From: Acidobacteriota bacterium
Lineage (GTDB): Bacteria; Acidobacteriota; Vicinamibacteria; Vicinamibacterales; UBA2999
Direction of reading: 5' to 3'
Length of the DNA: 41,842 nt
Assembly: GCA_030650395.1 (NCBI GenBank)
Contig: JAUSDY010000088.1
Location: 1 to 41,842, forward strand
A program made the translations under genes and the position numbers. Below, one piece after another: positions 36,884-41,842 of the stretch. How positions within the stretch are numbered: position 1 is the first letter of the stretch; each line of letters opens with the position of its first letter. The notes beneath the pieces are model-generated. The model worked only from the letters and a program-made list of their open reading frames with translations. It was not told the DNA's origin and ran no database searches.

Positions 36884-36920
36884 GAGGCGGGTCTGTAGAG
36901 GCGGGTCTTTAGACCCGCCT
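36884..36920. repeat. AGGCGGGTCT palindrome, copy 4, with extra half-arm
   Basis: Arms AGGCGGGTCT (36899-36908) and AGACCCGCCT (36911-36920) around TT, preceded by a second GAGGCGGGTCTGTA half-element from 36884. The era stop codon (36909-36911) lies in the loop, so the element encodes the last residues of Era. Confidence 0.88.
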
Positions 36921-37811
36921 GTTTCTCTTCGCCGGCAGTCCGAGCGAGTCGAGCATGCGCTCGTCCTCGCGCCAGCCCTCGCGCACCTTCACATGCAGAT
37001 CGAGAAAGACGCGGGTGTCGAAGAACTGCTGCAGTTCCTTGCGTGCGGCCGTGCCGATTTCCTTGATGCGCGAACCGCCCTTGCCAACCAGGATCGGCTT
37101 CTGCGATTCGCGATCGACGAGGATGGTGCAAAACAGCCGCATCAGTCCCTTTTCGTCCGGCTCCTCGAACTTGTCGACGACGACCGCGGTTGAAAACGGC
37201 AGCTCATCGTGGGTTTGCTGCAGTACCTGCTCGCGAATCAACTCGGCGACGAAGAATCGTTCCGGCTGGTCGGTCAGGTAATCCTCGGGATAGAGCGGAT
37301 CGCCCTCCGGCAAGTGCGACAACAACACCGACTCGAGCCGATCGATGTTCTCGCCCGTCTTCGCGGACACAGGAACGAGGTCGGCAAAACCAACGTCTCG
37401 TTCGTAATCGGCCAGGCGCGGCAACAGCGAGGCCTTGTCGCACAGGTCGACCTTGTTGAGCACCAGCACTCGCGGTGCCTTCGCCTTCTTCACGACGTCC
37501 ATCAGGAAACGATCGCCCCCCCCGCCCGGCTCGCTGCCGTCGACGACGACGGCGATCACGTCGACTTCTTTCAGCGTGTCCAGCGCGGCGTCGACCATGC
37601 GGACGTTGAGGCGATGCAGCGGCTTGTGGACGCCCGGGGTGTCGAGGAACACGATCTGACCTTGCGGATACTGGCGCACGCCCGCGATCCGGTTGCGGGT
37701 CGTTTGTGGCTTGTCTGAAACGATGGCGAGCTTCTGGCCGACGAACTTGTTGAGGAGGGTGGACTTGCCGGCGTTCGGCCTGCCAATGAGCGCGACCAAG
37801 CCCGCCTTCAT
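36909..37811 (-). CDS. era: GTPase Era
   Basis: Ribosome assembly GTPase binding the 3' end of 16S rRNA. 300 residues: G1 GRPNAGKST (10-18), G2 TTRNRI, G3 DTPGVHKP, G4 NKVDL, and a C-terminal KH domain with ILVGKGGSRIKEIGTAAR. Complete. The start overlaps the corC-like gene stop by four bases. The final residues RRV and the stop are encoded by the AGGCGGGTCT palindrome, so the C-terminus has been replaced or extended by the repeat. Confidence 0.97.
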   Translation of the reverse strand: MKAGLVALIGRPNAGKSTLLNKFVGQKLAIVSDKPQTTRNRIAGVRQYPQGQIVFLDTPGVHKPLHRLNVRMVDAALDTLKEVDVIAVVVDGSEPGGGGDRFLMDVVKKAKAPRVLVLNKVDLCDKASLLPRLADYERDVGFADLVPVSAKTGENIDRLESVLLSHLPEGDPLYPEDYLTDQPERFFVAELIREQVLQQTHDELPFSTAVVVDKFEEPDEKGLMRLFCTILVDRESQKPILVGKGGSRIKEIGTAARKELQQFFDTRVFLDLHVKVREGWREDERMLDSLGLPAKRNRRV

Positions 37812-39055
37812 CGCGCCGGCTCCGCGGCCGGCGCCGGCTCGCGCCGGCTGATCCGCACGCGGGTAATTCTCCTCCGCTGGGTTTCGAGGATCTCGACGTG
37901 GATGTCGTCGAGCTCGATCTTCTCGCCGACCGCCGGCACGCGGCCCATTTGCGACAGCAGGAACCCGCCCACGGTCTCGAAGCCCTTGCCCTCGATGTTC
38001 AGCTTGAGCAGGTTCGCCATCTCCTCGACGTGTGCGCTGCCGCTGAACACGAAGCTGCCGTAGCCCTCATCTACGATGCGCTCGACTTCGACGTCGTACT
38101 CATCGCGGATCTCGCCGACGATTTCCTCGACCAGATCTTCGACCGTCACCAGGCCGGCCGTGCCGCCGTATTCGTCGACGACGACCGCGATCTGAACGCG
38201 CTTGCGCTGGAATTCCTTGAGCAGCTCGGGCACGCGCTTGGTTTCCGGCACGAAGTGCGCGGGGCGGATCAAGGGCGTGATCGGCTCGTTGGGAGACGTC
38301 TCGGGCTTCAGTAAGATTAGATCCTTCACGAACACGAAGCCCAGCACGTTATCGAGCGTCTCTTTGTAGGCCGGCACGCGCGAGTACTGCTGCTCGCGAA
38401 ACAGCGACTGCAGCTGCGCGAAAGTCGCGCCCGCCTCGATGCCGATGATGTCGGGGCGCGGGGTCATCACCTCGCGGACCATGGTCTCGCGGAAGTCGAC
38501 CAGCGAGCGCAGCAGCTCGCGTGCCTGCCCTTCCTGCGCGGCCTCCGCTTCGGGGGCCGCGGGCGTCGCGGCTTCCGCGGGTGGCGGCTGGTCGTGTCCG
38601 TTGCCGCCGTTGGCCGCGCGCTCTCTCCGCCTGGTGCCGATCCGCAGCAGCGCAGATGTCAAGGGGCGAAGCAACCGGGCCAGGGCGTCAAACGACGGCA
38701 GCAGCACATCGAGGATGTGTTCCGGATTGTGGCGGACGATCAGCAGCGGCAGCAGCTGTTCCCACGCCAGCACAACGCCGATGAGCGAGAGCACCAACAT
38801 CGGGAAGCCGGCCCTGTCCACACCCGTGACGCGCGACATCAGGGCCGTGCCGACGACAATGATGATGGAGCTGAGGATGCGGGCTGGAACGAACAGCCGC
38901 CGCGGATCCTCGAGGTACTTACCGAGCTTATCGTCGCGATCCGTGCGCTCGGCGTTAATGCGCAGCGAGAGCCGCATCAGCGCGTTGAAGGCCGCGGTGA
39001 CGGTGCCGAGATACACGGCGGCACACCCCAGGAGAAACAGCAGGAGTGGCGTCAT
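37808..39055 (-). CDS. CorC/HlyC-type membrane protein (DUF21-CBS-CorC)
   Basis: 415 residues: an N-terminal DUF21 region with about four hydrophobic segments, a linker rich in Ala/Glu, two CBS domains starting at REVMTPRPDIIGIEAG and continuing LLKEFQRKRVQIAVVVDEYG, then GLVTVEDLVEEIVGEI and a CorC/HlyC transporter-associated domain (YGSFVFSGSAHVEEMANLL). This is the CNNM-related family linked to magnesium or cobalt efflux. Overlaps ybeY by four bases and era by four; part of the phoH-ybeY-era unit. Confidence 0.93.
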   Translation of the reverse strand: MTPLLLFLLGCAAVYLGTVTAAFNALMRLSLRINAERTDRDDKLGKYLEDPRRLFVPARILSSIIIVVGTALMSRVTGVDRAGFPMLVLSLIGVVLAWEQLLPLLIVRHNPEHILDVLLPSFDALARLLRPLTSALLRIGTRRRERAANGGNGHDQPPPAEAATPAAPEAEAAQEGQARELLRSLVDFRETMVREVMTPRPDIIGIEAGATFAQLQSLFREQQYSRVPAYKETLDNVLGFVFVKDLILLKPETSPNEPITPLIRPAHFVPETKRVPELLKEFQRKRVQIAVVVDEYGGTAGLVTVEDLVEEIVGEIRDEYDVEVERIVDEGYGSFVFSGSAHVEEMANLLKLNIEGKGFETVGGFLLSQMGRVPAVGEKIELDDIHVEILETQRRRITRVRISRREPAPAAEPAR

Positions 39056-39621
39056 TTCACCCTGAGCGAGCGGCCGTTTGCCCGAGGCGAGCGGCCGCGA
39101 GTCGAAGGGTCGTGCCGTTCGATCAGGCCCTCTTGAAGCCCGGCCTTCTTGCGCAGGCGCGCTTCGACGCGCGCCATCTTGCCCTCGTCTGTGTCGTGGT
39201 CGTAGCCGAGCAGGTGCAGCAGGCCGTGCAGCGCGAGCACGCGGACTTCGGTCTGGATGGAATGTCCCGCTTCCTTCGCTTGCCGCTTCGCGACACCCGA
39301 CGCAATCACGACGTCGCCGAGAAAAGACGCCGGGTTCATTTTTCCAGACTTAGTGGCTTCGAAAAATGAACCCGGCGTCTTGGCGGGAAACGACAACACG
39401 TCGGTGACGGCGTCCTTCCCTCTGAATTGGCGGTTGAGCGAGCGCATGCGGCGATCCGACACGATCGCCACGCTGACATCGCCGCGCGCCGTGGCGGGCG
39501 CGGCTTTCGCCAGCCACCCGCTCAAGCCGCGAACACCCGCACGTAGGGCACCCCTTTGAGGGGTGCCGCCGGGGTTCTCGTCGGGGGAAGCGACGCTAAC
39601 GTGCAGAGGGGCCGGGGCCAT
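39052..39621 (-). CDS. ybeY: Endoribonuclease YbeY carrying two repeat-derived insertions
   Basis: 189 residues, longer than the usual ~150. Metal-dependent RNase for 16S rRNA 3' maturation and quality control. The zinc motif [13 protein letters not shown] (residues 131-143) and [18 protein letters not shown] (62-79) are intact. Residues 81-100 ([20 protein letters not shown]) between the LSFP and LGDVVIAS segments are encoded by a 58-bp palindromic element, and residues about 19-25 (GTPQRGA) by a GGCACCCCTTT palindrome. ATG 39621 is chosen; it overlaps the phoH stop by 26 bases. The C-terminal tail is basic. Confidence 0.94.
   Translation of the reverse strand: MAPAPLHVSVASPDENPGGTPQRGALRAGVRGLSGWLAKAAPATARGDVSVAIVSDRRMRSLNRQFRGKDAVTDVLSFPAKTPGSFFEATKSGKMNPASFLGDVVIASGVAKRQAKEAGHSIQTEVRVLALHGLLHLLGYDHDTDEGKMARVEARLRKKAGLQEGLIERHDPSTRGRSPRANGRSLRVK
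39324..39381. repeat. 58-bp palindromic element inside ybeY
   Basis: A 21-bp arm beginning AAGACGCCGGGTTCATTTTT (39324-39344) and its exact reverse complement (39361-39381) enclose a 16-base loop. The length lets the ybeY frame pass without a stop, adding 20 residues at a surface loop. It looks like an inserted mobile palindrome, analogous in effect to the Rickettsia palindromic elements. Confidence 0.92.
39543..39567. repeat. GGGCACCCCTT palindrome, copy 2 (inside ybeY)
   Basis: GTAGGGCACCCCTTT followed by GAGGGGTGCC, differing at one base over 25 from the copy at 20107-20132. Here it is coding, read in frame near the YbeY N-terminus (GTPQRGA). Confidence 0.88.
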
Positions 39622-40555
39622 AGGCTTCGTACGCCTTGACGATCGCCTGGACGAGCTTGTGCCGCACCACGTCACGATCGTCGAAGTAGACGAACTCGAT
39701 GCCGTCGATCTTGCCGACCACCTCCATCGCCTGCACGAGGCCCGAGATGCGGCCGATCGGCAGATCGATCTGCGTGATGTCGCCGGTGATCACGGCCTTC
39801 GATCCGAAGCCGAGGCGGGTCAGGAACATCTTCATCTGCTCGCTGGTGGTGTTCTGCGCTTCGTCGAGGATCACGAAGGCGTCGTTCAGCGTGCGCCCGC
39901 GCATGAAGGCGATGGGCGCCACCTCGATGGTGCCGCGCTCGAGCAGGCGATCGGCTTTCTCGACGTCGAGCATGTCGTAGAGCGCGTCGTAGAGCGGACG
40001 CAGGTACGGGTTCACCTTCTCCTGCAGATCGCCCGGCAGGAAGCCGAGCTTTTCGCCCGCTTCGACCGCCGGCCGCGCCAGCACGATGCGGCTGACCTTC
40101 TTGGCGAGCAGGTAGCTGACGGCTTGCGCCATCGCGAGGTAGGTCTTGCCGGTGCCCGCGGGTCCGATCCCGAACACGATGTCGTATTGCTCGATGGCGT
40201 CGAGATAGCGGCGCTGGTTGGCCGACTTCGGCGCGATCCGCTTCTTGCCCGCTTGCCGGAGCTGCCCGTCCTTGAGGAAGTAGTCGCGGAGATCGACGGC
40301 GCCGTCTTCGGCCACCAGCTGCGCGGCGGTCTTCACGTCTTTATCGGAGATGGAATGGCCTTCGCCGATGAGCGCGCCGAGCTGATCGATCAGGCGCGCG
40401 ACCTTGGCCGTGTTTGCCGCATCGCCTTCGACCATGAGCTCGTGGCCTTGGGTCCGGATGCGAACATTCAGGAGAGTTTCAAGTTGCCGGAGGTTGTCGT
40501 CGTAGGCCCCGAACAGGGTCGACACGCCCGCCTCGGGCACCGTCACCTTGCGCAT
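39596..40555 (-). CDS. phoH: PhoH-family ATPase
   Basis: 319 residues. An N-terminal KH-like part ([22 protein letters not shown]) is followed by a PhoH ATPase: Walker [53 protein letters not shown] (Walker B) and [12 protein letters not shown]. It is the classic partner of ybeY in RNA metabolism. ATG 40555 is chosen as the first standard start, though AAGGAG lies at 40579-40584, 24 bases upstream of it and only 8 bases upstream of an in-frame ATC. First gene of the long leftward block. Confidence 0.95.
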   Translation of the reverse strand: MRKVTVPEAGVSTLFGAYDDNLRQLETLLNVRIRTQGHELMVEGDAANTAKVARLIDQLGALIGEGHSISDKDVKTAAQLVAEDGAVDLRDYFLKDGQLRQAGKKRIAPKSANQRRYLDAIEQYDIVFGIGPAGTGKTYLAMAQAVSYLLAKKVSRIVLARPAVEAGEKLGFLPGDLQEKVNPYLRPLYDALYDMLDVEKADRLLERGTIEVAPIAFMRGRTLNDAFVILDEAQNTTSEQMKMFLTRLGFGSKAVITGDITQIDLPIGRISGLVQAMEVVGKIDGIEFVYFDDRDVVRHKLVQAIVKAYEAYGPGPSAR

Positions 40556-40617
40556 CGACGCCGTGCTGATTCTCGTATCTCCTTGTGTGACAGATAGTTA
40601 ACAAGAACCGAAAGCCA

Positions 40618-40646
40618 AGGGTAGCACCCGCCATCAGACGCGTCAA
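40618..40646 (-). promoter_or_regulatory. Sigma70-type promoter of the phoH-ybeY-corC-era unit
   Basis: On the minus strand TTGACG (40641-40646) and TACCCT (40618-40623) are separated by exactly 17 bases. Transcription would start near 40610, leaving a leader of about 55 bases with AAGGAG at 40579-40584. This is the best two-box promoter seen in the window. Confidence 0.65.
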
Positions 40647-40648
40647 GG

Positions 40649-40952
40649 CTACAGTTCCTTGGGCTCCTTCCACGGGAACATGCTCACTTCGGCCTTCGGC
40701 GCGAGCATCGCGGCTTCCATGGCGACGGCGTACGGATGCGCCGGGACATCGTCCGGCAGGATCAGTAAGAGCCCGCACCTGTCCCCCTTGGTTCACGCCT
40801 TCATACGTGGGGAGGTACAACGCACCGAAACCCTCACCCGTGTGCTCCGCCTGCAGTTTCGCGCGTTCCCGTTGAATGATCGTGTCCGAGACGGATTGAG
40901 CGGAGAGCGAGCCGGAGAGGAGCAGCGCAAGAACCGGCATGGCATGGCGCAT
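40649..40952 (-). pseudogene. Chimeric secreted-protein fragment fused to a hydrolase C-terminal remnant
   Basis: ATG 40952 has a perfect AGGAGG (40960-40965) seven bases upstream and a signal peptide (MRHAMPVLALLLSGSLSAQS), followed by DTIIQRERAKLQAEHTGEGF and YLPTYEGVNQGG. Near 40780 that frame loses sense, while another frame reads LILPDDVPAHPYAVAMEAAM and SMFPWKEPKEL, then a stop at 40649; this looks like the end of an alpha/beta hydrolase. The two parts are in different frames, so the product is broken. It directly precedes the phoH promoter. Confidence 0.55.
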
Positions 40953-41035
40953 CAAACAACCTCCTGTTTGTGGCGGGAGCGCGGATCAAGGGACGAGTCC
41001 GTCAACGTCGCGTCGAGATCAAGAAGGATGTGCAT
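40952..41035 (-). pseudogene. 27-residue HAD-like N-terminal fragment
   Basis: ATG 41035, 18 bases after the attC-like site, opens MHILLDLDATLTDSSLDPRS and ends after 27 residues, overlapping the next ATG as TGATG. LDLDATLTD matches HAD hydrolase motif I (DxDxT), but the rest of the enzyme is missing. The short distance to the recombination site is typical of a cassette gene; it is probably what is left of one. Confidence 0.5.
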
Positions 41036-41052
41036 CACCTTTGGCCTCGTCG

Positions 41053-41144
41053 GGCTAACGTACGCCGCTTCAGCCGCGGCGCGTTAGTTCGCTGGACCCT
41101 TGGGAAAGTGATCCTCGCGCCGCCGGCTGCAAGCGTTGTTAGCC
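41053..41144 (-). other. Integron attC-like recombination site 1
   Basis: Read on the minus strand: the R boxes GGCTAAC and GTTAGCC pair at the ends. Inside, GCTT-G-CAGCCG-G-CGGCGCG on the left pairs with CGCGCCG-CGGCTG-AAGC on the right, leaving two unpaired G bases six pairs apart in the left arm. This is the asymmetric bulge pattern used by integron integrases. The TAA of the left R box is the stop of the DUF2442 gene, as often seen in cassettes. 92 bp. Confidence 0.82.
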
Positions 41145-41405
41145 AGCTGTTCGATGAGCTGGCTGTGAGGATCGGGCCCACCTGCCCGCCATGGCAACTA
41201 GCTCATCGCGGTACTTCGGCCAATCATGAAGCGTTTCGGGATCGAAATCCGCTCCGTTTGGCCACTGAATCGTTCCAAACGTCTGGTCAAGCTCGACTGC
41301 GTTGAAAAGCGTCAAGTCCTGGAGCGGCGCGAACACCTCGCCTTCCAAAACGGCACGGAAATCGATTCGCTGTTGACTTCCGTCGTCGAATTGAATCGGT
41401 CTCAA
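41139..41405 (-). CDS. DUF2442-like protein, probably 5'-truncated
   Basis: About 88 residues. RPIQFDDGSQQRIDFRAVLE then FAPLQDLTLF and GTIQWPNGADFDPETLHDWP are typical of DUF2442, small proteins often found next to toxin-antitoxin genes. The only start is TTG 41405; the usual N-terminal residues are replaced by sequence belonging to the parE frame, so the 5' end seems lost by deletion. GAGGAG lies 13 bases before the TTG, so weak translation is possible. The stop is supplied by the attC-like R box. Confidence 0.65.
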   Translation of the reverse strand: MRPIQFDDGSQQRIDFRAVLEGEVFAPLQDLTLFNAVELDQTFGTIQWPNGADFDPETLHDWPKYRDELVAMAGRWARSSQPAHRTAG

Positions 41406-41466
41406 TGTACGCTCGAATCTCCTCGAGATCCGCGACCGAGCGCGGGGACCAGATAACCTCGATCAC
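41401..41466 (-). pseudogene. Truncated ParE/RelE toxin fragment
   Basis: GTG 41466 overlaps the antitoxin stop as GTGA, the usual arrangement of parDE pairs. The frame reads VIEVIWSPRSVADLEEIRAY then IE, a clear ParE N-terminus, but after about 22 codons the sequence becomes DUF2442 in a different frame. The toxin is therefore lost. Confidence 0.65.
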
Positions 41467-41645
41467 AGGCCGAGACGTCGCTTAACCTCGTCGTGTGGGA
41501 TGCCCTCGCCCCGGTCGAGCTGAGCAAGGCCTTCTTCGATCTTGGCCAGAAAGACCAAGCGCTCGATGGCGTCATCGACCGAGGCATCAGCCGGCAACTC
41601 GCGAATCGCCTCAATCATTTGATCGCGCGTGATGCGATGTGGCAT
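41463..41645 (-). CDS. Small antitoxin of a ParE/RelE-type module
   Basis: 60 residues: ITRDQMIEAIRELPADASVD followed by AIERLVFLAKIEEGLAQLDR and HDEVKRRLGL. The pattern of a short N-terminal helix region and an ending IPHDEVKRRLG is that of antitoxins paired with ParE/RelE toxins. It would bind and neutralise the toxin and repress the operon. ATG start at 41645, without a clear Shine-Dalgarno. The partner toxin gene is truncated, so the antitoxin is an orphan. Confidence 0.75.
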   Translation of the reverse strand: MPHRITRDQMIEAIRELPADASVDDAIERLVFLAKIEEGLAQLDRGEGIPHDEVKRRLGL

Positions 41646-41697
41646 ACGAGTTAGATTCTACCGCTGTTTGGTCACGTTACCGAGTTGCGGGTTGTCG

Positions 41698-41797
41698 GCC
41701 CAACGCAATGCGGCTCACCCGCGGCGGCCGGTGTGCCGGTGATTCTACCTAGAAGCGAAGCTTCTGCGGCCGCCGTCGGGTGCAGCCGCTGTTAGAC
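41698..41797 (-). other. Integron attC-like recombination site 2
   Basis: Minus strand: R boxes GTCTAAC and GTTGGGC (fitting RYYYAAC and GTTRRRY). The left arm CGGCT-G-CACCCG-A-CGGCGGCCG pairs with CGGCCGCCG-CGGGTG-AGCCG on the right, leaving unpaired G and A six pairs apart, the same architecture as site 1 although the sequences differ. 100 bp. The remaining 45 bases to the window edge are too short to assign to a gene. Confidence 0.82.
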
Positions 41798-41842
41798 AGC
41801 GGACCCGGTACGGCGCTATCGTAGGCTCGGAGCCGCAAGATG

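Larger units (their letters stand above)
41053..41703 (-). mobile_element. Integron-type gene cassette (antitoxin, parE fragment, DUF2442)
   Basis: Bounded on the minus strand by the R box of attC-like site 2 (cut expected near 41703) and attC-like site 1. It contains three short reading frames, all in the direction expected for cassette genes, with a 58-base leader and a hairpin (AGCCAGCT at 41141 with AGCTGGCT at 41157) before the site. No integrase or attI is in the window; in this orientation they would lie to the right of 41842. Confidence 0.75.

Noticed and set aside
41226-41456. Plus-strand ORF in the cassette
   Set aside because: It is opposite the DUF2442 and parE sequence and shows no family motif; the minus-strand genes agree with cassette direction.

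Overview
The window looks like a high-GC chromosome segment from an Acidobacteriota bacterium, probably of the Vicinamibacteria type. This is inferred from the VWFA-related protein of acidobacterial type, a PQQ dehydrogenase, the remains of a TolB/WD40-type serine/threonine kinase, an MCE lipid transporter without mlaB/mlaC beside it, and GC near two thirds almost throughout. No rRNA or ribosomal protein gene is present to settle the lineage.

Layout. 1-1135: 3' part of a low-GC pentapeptide-like membrane protein gene. 1275-6184: a salvage and pentose-phosphate block: outer-membrane barrel, deoC, rpiB, hpt, an exported amidohydrolase and upp. 6211-8181: tRNA-Val(CAC), a GT39-like membrane protein, a receiver-domain remnant and a secreted protein. 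8184-13606: uvrB-mlaE-mlaF-mlaD-ytxH-DUF948, all leftward with start/stop overlaps. 13715-16047: a VWFA protein and, divergently, a DHH phosphoesterase. 16159-19240: greA, a patatin-like protein lacking its catalytic residues, and a Cys/Met-metabolism PLP enzyme. 19334-21487: a SpoU-type methyltransferase and rarA. 21532-23233: a decayed kinase gene. 23324-27909: PQQ dehydrogenase, a structured 217-bp element, a carboxylesterase and mutL. 27910-40555: a long leftward housekeeping block reading phoH-ybeY-corC-era-mgtE-recO-glyQ-glyS-ppdK-corA-mutL, with a good sigma70-type promoter before phoH. 40649-41842: a decayed integron-type cassette array on the minus strand.

Two things stand out. First, the right end holds two sites that fold like integron attC sites. 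Each has paired R boxes and two unpaired purines separated by six base pairs on the same strand. They enclose an antitoxin gene and a parE/DUF2442 junction, and no integrase is visible. Second, the chromosome is full of short palindromic and tandem repeats that supply stop codons, terminator-like hairpins and -10-like boxes between genes. Some are inserted in frame in conserved genes: a 21-bp-arm palindrome adds 20 residues to YbeY, a second palindrome sits in the YbeY N-terminus, and two head-to-head arrays of a 13-mer form the MutL linker.

Functionally, most of the window is core metabolism: nucleotide salvage, DNA repair (uvrB, mutL, recO, rarA), translation (glyQS, era, ybeY, greA, tRNA), Mg transport (mgtE, corA, corC-like) and envelope lipid transport. 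Accessory material is limited to the first gene, the kinase remnant and the cassette end.
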